The notes under the pieces: generated by a model
Databases searched by the model: none
Told to the model about the DNA's origin: nothing
What the model saw: only the letters and a program-made list of their open reading frames with translations
Source of the DNA: Chromera velia
Lineage: Eukaryota; Sar; Chromeraceae
Length of the DNA: 25,140 bases
Assembly (NCBI GenBank): GCA_018398765.1
Contig: JAHBMJ010005863.1
Span: 37,501 to 62,640 of the forward strand
Reading direction: 5' to 3'
Made by a program: the position numbers and the translations under genes
Shown: piece after piece, positions 1 to 11,212 of the stretch
Position numbering within the stretch: the first letter of the stretch is position 1
Layout of the letters: every line of letters starts with the position of its first letter

Positions 1-397
1 GATCGATCGATCGAATAAGGTGATTGCAGATGCTATATTAATAAGAATAAGTTGGGCCCTATATATGCATGCTGTGAAGGTTGAGCTGCCATCCGCGGGC
101 ACGGATCCGAATAATCGGGTCTCATGTGCGTACACATATGCATCTGTATGTGCGAATAATTAATCATAATAATAATATATAATTAACTGAGACGACCACA
201 GCCGATTCCACACAGAATTTTAAACCTGCATGGTCATTAAAAGAAGTGCACCCTCATTCACATCGGCAAACGTCTTGCGAACGAAGTAACGCTCTGTGGA
301 AACTCTGTCTTTCGAATTGTGGTGGCGAATTTAACGTTCTTCTTCACGTGCTGCTGTACGCTTCCGCTTCCAAGCCATCTTTCAACGGTCAGAAAGA
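1..397. other. 5' flank of the secreted-protein gene, no gene seen
   Basis: This stretch holds no convincing reading frame on either strand. It starts with a short GATC run and is AT-rich between about 120 and 190. It contains several GCATGC-like motifs. It probably includes the promoter of the gene starting at 398, but I see no promoter element I could name with confidence. Confidence 0.4.
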
Positions 398-2989
398 ATG
401 AAGATCTACGTCGCTGCTGGATTGTTGCTTGGCTCTGCCGTCGCCTTTGACAGCAAAAACAAGACAGCCACAGAGAAGGACTCCAAGGACGATGAGCCGA
501 AAATGACCATTTTCGAGGAGCTTGAGTCAGTACGCTCATGCACTCACTCGGTGACTTCAGCAGATAGATTGATGCTCGTTTCATCGTTGTTTGCCCATCT
601 GTTGTTCTGCGGGACTTTCACCAGTGGGCTTGCACACAGCCACAGATCATGCACTCCTTGCTAGCTGTTTCTTTTGGTCTACACATAGAAAGCGTCATTC
701 CTCTCAGAAGTACGCACAGGAATTCGGAATGCTGGAAGCTCTCGTCCAGAAGCGTCACTGTTGTTCGCCTGCTTGCCCTGTCTGTAAAGCCACATGTGGC
801 TTTGTCACATAGCCAGCCAATTGACGCTTTCTTGTTTCTGCAATGATTCCCTCAAGATACACGTCTGCATGCAGATTGAAGCTGGACGACTGTCCTGAGG
901 GAAAGGACGGGTTCCCCTGTTGGCCCTCCAAGTTTCCCGATCTCGACCCGAACAACCCCGGGGTGATTCCGAACTTTCAAATCTTCAAGCCCGACGGAAA
1001 GGGAGGCCGCACGCCCCTTCCCAATCTTGAGGGCATCTATGAGGCGTTCAAGACTGGAGATCCGGATTCAACAGATGATAAGTGTCAGTCAGCCGCCAAT
1101 CCATCCATCCATCCATCCATCCATCCATCCATCCAGAGATCGAAACTTCATGCGTGCATGGTGCATGAATCCTTTGTCTGACCTTTGCATCTGTATCTGC
1201 CGCTTATGACCTCCGCACTTTTCATCATTGACGTACCCCTCATATAAGCATCAGTCAAGCTAGACACCAGTAGTGGACTTGTGTTTTTCTGATTCCTGTC
1301 GGCGCCTTGTCGTGCATGCCGCCTTGTGCCTGCCTGCCAGGTTTCCCCCCAGCCTTGCCTCCCCTCTTCCTCTTCCCACCGATGTTTTGATCTCCGCCAG
1401 TTCTTCCCTTCCTTCCTTGCTTTTCTTCCTTCGGCATCCTCTCCCCTTTCTTTTTCTTGGCCGGCCCTGCCCACCTGCCCCTCAGAGGTGTGTGAGTTCT
1501 CTTCTTCCTTCGGCATCCTCTCCCCTTTCTTCTTCTTTGCCGGCCCTGCCCACCTGCCCCTCGGGGGTGTGCCAGTCGAATTGGGCACGACACACGCACC
1601 TTCTCTCTTTCTCACTCGCCTGATTTTTCCACCGATTCTTTTTGTTTCTCTCTACGTACTTGGTTGTCTGCCTGTTTGCCTGTCTGGTCGTCCGTCCGTA
1701 GAGGAAGGAAAAAGAAGAGGAACGAATCACTCAGTCTACGTGTCTGTCTGCCTGTTTGCCTGTCCGTCTAACAGAGAAGACGACAAAAAGAGATCAGGGG
1801 GTCATACAAGCTCTGTCTGCCTGTGTCTGTCTTTCCGTCTTTCCGTCTGTCTGTCCCCCCGTATGAAAGTGTGCCTTTCTTTCTTTCTTTCTTTCTTTTC
1901 TTTCTTTCTTTTTGTCGCCCCTCTTCTTTGGGGTTGGAGAGAGAGGTCGACTCTCCTCTTTGCGAATATGCGCAATGCTAGCTCCCTCCCTCCCTCCAGG
2001 CTCCTTTCTTCCTTCCCTTCAGAACTAAAACTCTCCTCAACCGACCCCTCCTGTCTTTCCCCAGAATTTTCTCAGTCTTTCTTCCTGTTTGAGGCCTTGA
2101 TCTTCATCTTTCCTTTTCTTTCATTCTTCTTGCTTTCGTCTACCGTTTTGCAGTACACCCGTCCATCCATCCATCCATCCTTCCATCCCATCCATCCCAT
2201 CCATCCATCCCATCCATCCCATCCATCCCATCCATCCCATCCATCCCATCCATCCCATCCATCCCATCCATCCCATCCATCCCATCCATCCATCCATCCA
2301 TCCATCCATCCATCCATCCATCCATCCGTGTTTGATCCCTCACGTGCATGGATACATGGATGCATGCAGTTGGAAAGCTCTGCGATTCCCCCGCTCCCGA
2401 CGGGACCTGCTGGATCTGGGCCGACCCTCTCCAGAACTGCGCCAACGCGTGCAAGCAGTTCGCAATCGACATGAAAATGAAGGAGAAGGGTCCCTCGCAG
2501 TGCTACCGCCAACGGTTGGCCGACACCGTCACAACAGCAGAGTTTGAGTTGGCAGGAGCACGAGCCAACAACAACACCGGAGACGATATTCTCCCCTCCG
2601 TGGGCTGTGTTGGAGGTGTGATGCTTGCTGATGAAGATCAGGTCCCTGTCACCCCCTTCTACAGCACAGACATGAACGACGAGGGGTGCTTCACCAGGAA
2701 CGCCACAGCCTTCGATGGACATTCCACGGACTGCTTCTCTGTCCCCGAGGACGAGGACGAGATCAGACTCTGCCCCTGCACCTACCTGTGCGACTACGAC
2801 CCTGTGAACAAGAACAAGGTCGACAGCCCCACAGGTATCGAGTCGAAGTGCGACGTCGAGACCTTCATCCTCAAGAGAGGAGTCAAGCCCACCACCCCCA
2901 AGAAGGACAAAAAGGGTATTTTCGATCTCGGGTCCCTGGGAGATTACTTCTCCTTTAACTACGATGATAAGGAGGACAAGGATGAGTAA
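398..2989 (+). CDS. Secreted acidic Cys-rich protein, three exons
   Basis: Exons are 398-525, 875-1083 and 2370-2989, giving 319 codons including TAA (318 aa). The first 17 residues ([17 protein letters not shown]) form a typical signal peptide, so the product should enter the secretory pathway. Exon 1 ends in phase 2 at donor GTCAGT. Exon 2 starts after TGCATGCAG and ends in phase 1 at another GTCAGT. Exon 3 also starts after TGCATGCAG. The phases match without any forced change. The predicted chain has 14 cysteines, an even number that fits disulfide pairing, including a CPC-type cluster near residue 250. The tail is Lys/Asp-rich and ends DDKEDKDE. The start is the first ATG before the signal peptide. 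I do not recognise the family. Exon 2 is the least certain part because it rests only on splice-site fit and composition. Confidence 0.72.
526..874 (+). other. Intron 1 of the secreted-protein gene
   Basis: This 349-bp intron runs from GTCAGTAC to TGCATGCAG. It separates exons in phase 2: GA from exon 1 plus A from exon 2 make a Glu codon. An alternative GT at 530 would leave the downstream frame closed by a TGA, so the donor at 526 is preferred. Confidence 0.65.
1100..1134 (+). repeat. ATCC tetranucleotide run
   Basis: About eight perfect ATCC units lie 16 bp downstream of the exon 2 donor of the secreted-protein gene. Confidence 0.95.
2161..2327 (+). repeat. CATCC / CATCCCATC satellite in intron 2
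   Basis: Tetranucleotide CATC units at both ends flank about ten copies of a 9-bp unit (CATCCCATC). The 9-bp period keeps reading frames open on both strands (His-Pro-Ser and Trp-Met-Asp/Gly repeats), which is not evidence for coding. The array ends about 42 bp before the intron's 3' splice site. Confidence 0.95.
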
Positions 2990-4523
2990 GAAGAGAGAAA
3001 GGAGAGAGAATCAGAGAGAGAAAGAGAGAACGAGACAGACACTCTGAGAGAGGCATGCAGTGAATGTCTCTCATGTCTGACGGCGTAGGAGGGAGACTTT
3101 GCATGGGAACGAACGTGCGTGCATGTAAGTGATTGCTTGAAATCAGTGAGGAGGAAGCACTGAGTGCAATCAGTGAAAAGAAGAGAAACGAAACAAGCTG
3201 GCTGGGTGTGGCTGAGACAAAACGGATTCACTGCAGTCAGGACAACCGGTCGAGGGGGGGTCTCCTTCCTTCCTTCTGCTTAGGCGTCTGTCTTTTTCCC
3301 CCTTCGAGTTGGCCCGACTTCTTCTGAAGACGTTCCAGCTGCCGTACAGTCAGACAGAAAGACCAACAACCCTCACCGTAATCCCAAAAGTTAGAAAACA
3401 ACAGAGCAAACTGAGCGCGACAGATTGCTTTTATTGAAAGACGAATGAAAGAAAGAAAAAAATAGGCGGAGGCGTCTCTCGTGCGTTGGAGCAAAAGGAT
3501 CTATCTATGCGGCATCGACAAGAGATTAAATCGATCAGTATGTCCTCATGCAAGCAACTCCTCCTTGCTGCATGGCTGTCTGTGTGTCCCACAAAACAAC
3601 TGTACGCGCAATCAGTGGCGTATTTTTTGACTTCTCGTTCCTTCCTTCGATGCTTGCTTCTTTTTGCAAACGCTGTGTTGTGAGTGAGCGTCGTGACAGC
3701 CAACTGTCCGACCTGTAGATTGCTTGACTCAATGAAGTTCGTGAATGCGTGCATGGTCAGAATCGTGTTGAATGAAGACTCTTCAATTGTCTCTTCGTGT
3801 CTTAACAGGGGATCTTTGATTCATGATTCATTCATTCATTCATTCATTCATTCATTCACTGACTCAATCGCATCAGTTGATTAGATGCATTCAAGTCGCG
3901 TACATGAATTGCATCCTCCCTGCCTGCCTGCCTCTCGCGTATCCAAAATGCACCCTGCCTGTACGTTTCCATGTTTTTCGGGTCACCGTTCTTTGCGATG
4001 GTTGACTATCTGACTATCTAACTCATCCGATCCATCGAGCGCATACTTGTTCTTGGTGTCCGCTCTCTGTCCATGCTTCCTTTAATGATGGAACAAAGGA
4101 GCTTCATGCATTCTCGTGTACCTGCTGCCTCGCTTTCGGTTGGAAGTTTTCAGAAACCATGCGGCTGATACGCATGCATGCGGAGATCGAACAGCTGATC
4201 AGTCGACGGAAGTGAGAGTGGTTGCATGCTGTCATTGATTCATCTGATGATCGAACGGGTCGATGCATGGATGGGTCAATGGATCCAAACCAAGCAATTA
4301 ATCGATCGCCATGCACAGTTGCCGTGCACGTGCATGATTATCTCGAGCGCGTGCGGGACTCAAGCATGAGACCGAGACTGCTGCTGGCCCTTCTTGCATG
4401 TATAAGTGCCTACAGATATGTATACTTGTTTTATAATACGAATGCATAATATGTTGGAATACACGTTACTCTAGACATTAATTAATTACGTTAGTAAGAA
4501 GTATTAAGGAATATATAGCGAGA
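2990..4523. other. Gene-free stretch between secreted-protein gene and LTR element
   Basis: The first 60 bp after the stop codon are GA-rich and probably 3' UTR. An ATTC microsatellite lies at 3825-3858. Several TGCATGC motifs are present (for example near 3747, 4172 and 4224). An AATAAA on the minus strand at about 3430 is the only polyadenylation-like signal I noticed. The last 100 bp are AT-rich. None of the short reading frames here looks like a protein. Confidence 0.5.
3825..3858. repeat. ATTC microsatellite
   Basis: A short run of about eight ATTC units in intergenic DNA. Confidence 0.9.
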
Positions 4524-5096
4524 TGTTTGCTAGACTATAAGAACGAATATTTAGCTATACACGAAGACAAAAATAAAGACTCACGATGAAATCGATCCGT
4601 AGGTCCTTATTCCAGAGAAAGTCGTTACAGAGTGGCAAGCAGAGAGCCACTCCCAGAGGAAAAACGTTCAATTCTAGCAATCGATCGAGATGAAACAATG
4701 AGAGATTTTGTGAGTCAAAATGCATGCGAGAGGAGACGCCTGACGGAGTCCCTGCGTGCGAGAACCCCGGAAAGCCCCAAACAAGAAGTGAAAGAGTTCC
4801 AAAGATGGCAATCACTTGCATAAACAATCAGGACTCAGCGTGCATCACTCAACGTGCAATCATTGACAGGAGAGGGGAGCCGGGATCAGTCAAAGAGAGA
4901 GAAGCGCATGGAAAGATGAATATCATGCGTGAAGCGAGCCGAAACAATGATGGCGCGCACAGTATTTAAGGATCCGGATGGGGACTTACGCGCTTTAAAA
5001 ATCAATTCGCTCGGCATGCGCCCCTTACCAAACGGAAAGAGAGAAAAGAAGTGCACATCGACAAGCAAAGAACAGGAGCAGCATGCTTCTGGAACA
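4524..5096 (-). repeat. 3' LTR of the Copia element (left copy)
   Basis: 573 bp, starting TGTTTGCTAG and ending TTCTGGAACA on the plus strand. It matches the right copy over its whole length with about 21 substitutions (about 3.8 percent), a 1-bp indel, and 18 bp at about 4681 that the right copy lacks. It retains intact TG/CA ends. Confidence 0.93.
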
Positions 5097-5102
5097 TTAC
5101 AT

Positions 5103-5119
5103 GGCTTCTTCTTTCTATA
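5103..5119 (-). other. Probable polypurine tract of the Copia element
   Basis: On the element's sense (minus) strand the sequence just upstream of the 3' LTR reads TAGAAAGAAGAAGCCATG, a purine-rich tract ending about seven bases before the LTR boundary. Such a tract primes plus-strand DNA synthesis in LTR elements. The assignment rests on position and composition only. Confidence 0.6.
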
Positions 5120-5157
5120 GCGGTAGCTGACAAAACCGGGAAACAAACAAAACGCTC

Positions 5158-7798
5158 TCATGTGGTCAGCTCCTCCCCATCCCCCCTTCTTTCCTTCTCC
5201 ATCGTCGGGCGGTCACGCAGAGCAAGAGGAGGAAAAAAAGACACAATCTCGCTCCCAAACACTGGAAAAAGAGAGGGAGAGGGACTTATGAGACGAGTCA
5301 GAGCGCCAAGGTCGAGCGCCTTCGTGAGGAGGTCAGAGAGGTTGGAATCGGTAGGGATCTTGAAAATGCCAATCCTATGTTGCTCAACCAAGTCAGTGGC
5401 GGCCTGGAGGGGAACAACACAAGCCTTGTCCTGCATCTCCCGGATAATGGGGAGGAGGGCATGCTCGGCAGAAGAAGAGGCGCCAAACAACAGCAGAGAC
5501 AAAACGTTCGCTGCATCGCAGCCAATTCCGACACGGATGTTGGAGTAGAAGGGGGCGGTGCAGTTTGCAAAATGCAGCGCGGCGTCGATGCTTTCCTCCA
5601 GGGCGAGCACCTCTGCTCTTGTAGTTGACCTTGCTATGCGGGACTGCCTCCTGCTTTTTCAAATGAAAGGTGAGTTGTTGATAAAAACAACCCAGCCCGT
5701 CTGAGGATGTGGGGAGGCGGCGTTGCCAAACGATGAGTCTCCATGCTCGATGGCAGTCAGCTTGGTCGGGTCGGAGGAAAGACGGACGTGGATCCCAAGA
5801 GATGGGTGCGAACAGAGGTAGCGCACCGTTTGGAGGAGAAAACAAAGAGCCCTCTTGGTTGGAGACGCCAAAAAACGTGACAGGTACGAGTGCGCGAGAG
5901 CGACATCTGGCCGTGTGCAGCTCACCACATAGCCTACCTGCCCGAGCAGGGTTCGGAAGACTTTCACACCTGCGGCAGACAGCAGAGGAGAGGTGTCATC
6001 CTCATGCGTAGACCCAACAGGGAGAGGCTTGTCTGCACGTCAGTCAGAGCCGGCCAGATCAGGAGGGAGGACAAGGGAGGCAACGTAGTCATGTTGGTGG
6101 CAGAACACGCCGGTGGTGGAGACGTCGAACTGTACACCAACAAAACGACCCTCCGAGAGATTGGTGTAATCGCCGTACGTCACGATGTCCTTAAGGGGGT
6201 CGATGGTAGCTGCCGCATCCTCCCCGATGCCCAAAATGAGCAGGTCGTCACAGTAGGTGGCCAGAAGAGCACGAAGCTCACCATTGGCACTACGCAACAC
6301 CCATACGCCTGGAAAAAGCGTTGGCTCCCATCCAAGGGAGCGGAGGACGGAGGTAAGAAAATCCTCGAAGACCTTGCCTGCGTCGGGCAAGCCGTAGACG
6401 GCCTTGCGGAGGACCCAGAGAAACTGCCCATGGTCTGGGTGGTCGGAAGGAGGGGGGGGGCGATCAGGAGGCAACGGGGCTTGTAGGTAAAGGGAAAGGT
6501 CGACGCCTCGACGCTTGCAAGCATCCAACGCAATCTGCAGGACAATGCGCACAGCTTCGGGAGGGCAGAGTCGGGTGGCGACGCTCAAACCCTCCCGAAG
6601 GACCTGCTTGCCGTTGATGACGGTACGCGTCTTAAACTTGCGCATGCCGTCGTCCTAAAGCTTCTCAATGCGCACACGGAGGAGAGGGACATGAGGAACG
6701 TTCCTCGGGACCTCAGAGATCGGAGTCCTGATGTAGACCTCCCGATCGATCCATCCCTGATCCTCCTTCTGGTCTGCAAAACAGACAAGCTGACGGGAAG
6801 CAGGACACAGATGTTTCAAATTCACTGGTTGGTGCATAGTTGCAGCACGCACCGACAGATCAATAGAAGCAAGAAAAGCAACAGCAGATGCGACAGAAGG
6901 GTCAGACAAACGAGCACCTGGATACTCATAGAAATGACATCCATCCGAGCCAGAGGCAAAATGAGAGCAGAGAGAAGGGGGAAGACGAAACCCGCGATTG
7001 CCTCGCGAACGCTCCATCTCGAAACCTGCTGCCGTGATCTGACCGTGCGACAGTTCAACAATCTCTGCCGCATGCTTGGAAGCACGCTTATTGTACAAGA
7101 CATACCCCCCTCCCGAGGAATAGTAGCCCGGTGCCCACTGCCTGCAGGACAGAGCATATCGCTGGTGGGAACCCCACGCATGGACCTCATACCGGACATC
7201 ACCCTCTGTTGCTCCATCACTCGGCAGGATACCAAGGATTTCTCCTACCCACAGGAGTGAATGCTCAGGGGAACGACCAATCACCATCGTGCCTGGCTGC
7301 AGCGGGGCAGGCATGACGGGGAAAAGAGAGGTGAGAAGGGGAGTTGCCGGCGGGGTAGACTCGGGGATCGGCTGCTGAGTGGGCTGCGAGGACAGAGACG
7401 GGTCCGTTGCATGGACAGCAGGCAAGTCAGCAGGGGGCAAAGGGGCAGGGGTCGTCACGGTGTTGGGGGGGGACTCAGTCATTAGGTCGGGACCAAAGAG
7501 GGGGACAAAGGCTGCTGCCTCCTATTCCTGAGGCAGAGTCAGAGCAGCATCAGCGGAGGAAGGAAGCGAGGCGGAATCTCTCCACCCTGCGCGTTTGGCC
7601 AGAGTAGCACCTTGGGGATTGGGTTGTGTGCGTATGATGCCAGATAGGACAGGGCGGACGGCTGGACGGAGCTGGTGAGGCGATGCGGTGGTCCGTTGGG
7701 GGCGGAGGGACTCATCGGTAGCTACGATTTCGTAGAAGTGTTCGTTCTCAACGGAGACAACGCGATAGGGGGCCCAAACGGGGCCACACTAACTTAAC
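5158..7798 (-). pseudogene. Copia integrase tail, reverse transcriptase and RNase H, interrupted
   Basis: A single minus-strand frame runs through the region with stops at 7789 (TAG), 7522 (TAG), 6655 (TAG), 6040 (TGA) and 5659 (TGA); protein-like sequence continues across each. The first part (PYRVVSVENEHFYEIV) is the end of integrase and the linker. The reverse transcriptase lies at about 6990-6040: KTRTVINGK, the DLSLYLQAPL segment with the first catalytic Asp, KAVYGLPDAG, and TYCDDLLILG with the paired catalytic Asp. The connection and RNase H part (about 5990-5158) has LLGQVGYVVSCTRPD, then EHGDSSFGN, RAEVLALEES and a tail with IPTDSNLSDLLTKAL, as in other Copia elements. Five stops mean that no complete Pol can be made without suppression. 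Confidence 0.9.
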
Positions 7799-10700
7799 CT
7801 AATCGACCCCCCCCTCCAAAGGCACCCCAGTTATACATAACAATGTCTCCCACACAATAAGTCCGCAAAGCAGACGGGCGGGGAGGGCGGGCAGAGGGGA
7901 AAGAACGGTGAACACAAGACAGCGAACCAGGGAGGGCAGCGGCGGTGTGACGAGAACCCCCCCCTGCACTGACATTCGGTTGTTCAAACGTCGAATCGCC
8001 TCATCGTGGATCTCAGGCCATGAGCTGCCAGGGAGCTGACGCTCGAGGAGGAGAGAGCAGACGGAGGCAAACACCTCTCTCTGCCATCGTTCAGATAAGG
8101 AGTTGCCGTCCTTATAGCCGGAGGGCGCGAATGAGAGACGGAAGCCCCGACGCTTAGAGAGCTCAATGAGGGGGGCGTTTGCAAACTCAGACCCCTGGTC
8201 GCATCGGATCTCCTCTGGGACCCCAAAACGAGGGAACCATATGTTTTCAAGGAAAGCGACAGTCTCATGGCTGTTGGAGTGAGCAGCAAAGCGAGGGGCA
8301 AGGCCATAAGGGAGGAAATCCTCCAGCACCGTGAGTTGATGAGTCGGACCGCAGTCAGATGCCCCCAAATACAGGCTGTCGAGGTGCAGCCTCGCCCCCA
8401 CGTATGCCCCCTTGGTGAAGGAAACACCGGGGATGGAGAAACTAACCAGGCCCTTCACCTGTGGACACTCAGGGCAAGAAGAGAGAACACGAGCGACACA
8501 CGCTCGAATGGTAGTGAGCGGGAGTTTGAAAGAGAAATGAAAGACGAGTTGAGCCATCACTTCTTTCATACCCGCATACGCACACTTGCAATGAACCCCG
8601 CGAACCAAATCCCAAAAATCAGAAGCAGTAAAAATCTTGACTGTGCCTGTCTGTTTGAGTTGAATCGTAAACGTGAGTTGAGAAAACTCGAACTCAGAGA
8701 GAGAAGGTTCAGATTCATCGACAGAGAGAGATTCAGAGGGGAGAGAATCGCGGTCGTCAGAAAAAGAAACAGAAAAAGAAGGGACATCACCGCCAGTGGT
8801 TGCTTTCACAGAATCCTGCGCTGCAGTGAACGCCCCGCCTGCGAGCCCGCCTGGATGCGCTGGCTCCTTCAATCCCTCAACTCCCTCTCCAGAGGGGACA
8901 GACGCCTCTTTCGGAGACACAGACATGCACATGCCCTCAGGTGTCTCTTCCCCAGACATACAAACACGCACTCCCTCAGGTGCCTCTCCCGTAGACACAG
9001 GAACCCCGACACCCGCAATGCCCTCTGGAGGCGAGTGTAGAGCAGGGGTGGTGGTGGGAGAGGTGGTCGTACACATGGCAAAAGGAAGAGGACGGAAGGA
9101 GGCAGAGTTATCGATCTCGTCCTCCGACTCATTGGGATCATCCTCCAGGGGGGGACACTCATCGTCGGACTCATCTGAGCCCACCAACGAAGGTGGGGAA
9201 TCGTCATCTTGGACGAGAGGGAGGCCGTAATACTCCCCGAGGTCGATCCATGTCAAGGTGACATCAGGCCCAGAGGGCGATGGGATTACCATGACATTAT
9301 CTTGGTAATCCATCTTCACAGAGAGCCGTTGGGCAAGGGCTTTCGAGAAGAGGAAAGGGATCGAAGACTGTGGAAGGATGAGGAAGGTAATGGACTCAAG
9401 GCGGTCACCGAAGATAACGTCATCGAGCGTAACAGAGTGGGTGGCGTAGACGACGGCTCCGGAAGCCTCAGAGGAGTTGTTGCGACCAGCAGTCCGTACA
9501 GGGACTGGGGTGTCGAGTACCTTCACGGTGTAAGTGATGGAGGTGGAGACCTTTTCAAGGTAGAGCTCACCGACGGCCTCGACAGTTGCCCCATTGTCCT
9601 TGCCAAAATGAGGGCCGTGTACCAAATCGGGGGAGATGACGGCAGCAGAGGCAAAAAAGACGGTCGCGCAGTGAACGTTGGCGGCTTTCTTGGAGGCACG
9701 GAGCTTGGAAGGACCTAGGGAGGGACACATGGCATCAAGGTGCCCCTGCTTACCACAACCACAAACGTGAGCGATCGCTGGGTAAGTAGGGCGATCAGCA
9801 TGAGGTGAGGCACCGTAAGCAATGCACTTCACATGCTTCCTCCATGGGTGAGTGACCCCGTAGTAGATGCACTTGGGGTGGTTGGGCTTGGGAGTAGAAG
9901 ATGACCTGGAGGGAGGTGCACTCGAGAACCAGATCGTGGCAGAGGGAGTCGGTCTTCCAAGCTGTTGTTCGTAGCGGCGCAGGCAGTCACGAAGGCCCAT
10001 GGGGGTGTAATCTTGCAGGTGTGCGAGGACATACCGATGAGCGCCTCCTTCAGTGGGAAGTGACTCTAGGAGGATGCTGTACTCGAAGGGGACAAAGGGC
10101 TCAGACCCAAACACCATCGCTGGAACGAGTCGACGGAGACGGCCAAAGACTTTGGCTGCTCGGGCAAAGTAGGTATCGACAGACTCACTGGCGAGAGGAT
10201 AAAGTGCCTTGACAGCATGCCAGCGTTTCTGGATACGGGACTCGTACGGACCGAGGTAGAGGCTGTCAAGGGTGTCAAGCAGCCACGAAGGGTCGTAGAT
10301 CTGGTCAGCCTGCACAGTGCGAGAATGGAGGACCTCTCGCACCCCTGAAGAGACCTTCTGACGGATGATACCAGATAGGTCTTGGGGACCGAGTGCATGG
10401 GGACTATCCAACCAGCGGACTTCATCCACCACCTCGTGGAAGCTCTCTTTCCACAGTTCTACGTCCTCCTGGGGGGTGCCTGAAAAAATCGCCAACTGGT
10501 CAATCGCCTTTTTTGCCAACTCACTCCGGCAGGTCACAACTTGAACAGAGTGACCGGGAGAAGGAACGGGGAAAGACTGCCAGGGTAGCTGCTGCTGCGC
10601 AGGCGGCACAGGAGGAGAGGGAGACGGAACGTTCTACCAGAGAGGCCAATAATAGTGTATAGACTGTGGCACAGGAGTCGCGTACGGGCCTGCAGAAGGG

Positions 10701-11107
10701 AAGAAGCCTGAGGCAAGAGGGACAGGAGTTACCTGTGGAGGAGTAAATCCAAGAAAACCTGGACCAGGAGTTCCGATGGGGTAGTAGGCGGCCTGGTGCC
10801 CCGTCGGCAGAGCCGAGTGGGGGTACGGAGGAGCGGGAAGAGGTGCAGGGGGACCATCACCTGAGGACGCCTCAGCCACTGGGTGTGGAGGGTCGGACAC
10901 CGGAGGCACAGGAGGAGGTGGATCACCCTACCCAGCCTGACCAGAGGCACCAGAGACATCAGGTGGAGACACTTCAATGTGCTCCTCGACTCCAACTGCT
11001 GGCAGAGCGTGATCTGCTGCATCAGGAGGAGACAAAGCAGAAGCGAGCTCAGAGCCAGGTGCGGGAGGACCGGACAGAGATCGTTCAATCACTGGAGTTT
11101 GCTCCAT
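7799..11107 (-). pseudogene. Copia gag-protease-integrase region, interrupted
   Basis: One minus-strand frame from an ATG at 11107 is broken by TAG at 10928 and 10634, then open for 936 codons from 10609. A Pro-rich N-terminus leads into an alpha-helical Gag domain (about residues 30-230 of the long frame). A Cys/His region follows with CGCGKQGHLDAMC near residue 283. Two earlier Cys positions (CIYYG, CIAYG) look like Cys-to-Tyr changes. A DNGA near residue 335 sits where the protease DSGA is expected. An acidic stretch follows. The integrase has SCPEC of the zinc domain, then D of LHLDSLYLG (about 743), D of CDQGSEF (about 801) and E of SLSERWQ, with exactly 35 residues between the last two, so its catalytic triad is intact. 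The integrase tail shifts frame twice, at 7957-7964 and 7807-7814. Confidence 0.9.
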
Positions 11108-11212
11108 TGCAGAAGCTAAGGAGAAGGCAAACGGACAAGAAAAAAGCCGTTCGACCCGGGAAAAGAAAGGACGCTTTCTCAAAGAATCAGAGGAAGAAAG
11201 CGGGAGCCGGCG

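Larger units (their letters stand above)
1084..2369 (+). other. Intron 2 of the secreted-protein gene, pyrimidine-rich
   Basis: This 1286-bp intron runs from GTCAGTCA to TGCATGCAG in phase 1. It is strongly C/T-rich on the sense strand from about 1320 to 2110. It carries an ATCC run at 1100-1134, a CTTT run near 1880-1915 and a long CATCC array at 2161-2327. A diverged duplicate of about 90 bp (TTCGGCATCCTCTCCCC at its core) sits at roughly 1430-1490 and 1508-1570. The long reading frames that cross it are by-products of the low-complexity sequence. Confidence 0.65.

Noticed and set aside
530-874. Donor at 530 for the first intron of the secreted-protein gene
   Set aside because: It would give phase 0, and the second exon would then hit a TGA after seven codons. 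The GTCAGT at 526 keeps the frame.
1326-2474. 382-codon plus-strand frame across intron 2
   Set aside because: Its content is pyrimidine-rich low-complexity and HPS repeats. It overlaps the intron and joins out of frame with the real exon 3 of the secreted-protein gene.
3431-3754. 107-codon minus-strand frame downstream of the secreted-protein gene
   Set aside because: There is no domain, no splice context and unremarkable composition. A nearby AATAAA alone is not enough to call a gene.
4632-5120. Short frames inside the LTRs
   Set aside because: The sequence is a non-coding LTR present twice, and neither strand shows protein-like composition.
8267-9040. 257-codon plus-strand frame and other plus-strand frames within 5100-11200
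   Set aside because: They are shadows of the minus-strand Copia coding region, which has recognisable catalytic motifs.
10634-10930. UAG reassigned to a sense codon in this organism
   Set aside because: The release-factor gene ends in TAG exactly where the RF1 family ends, and the interrupted frames all lie in apparent mobile elements. Decay is simpler, though the TAG excess is kept as a finding.
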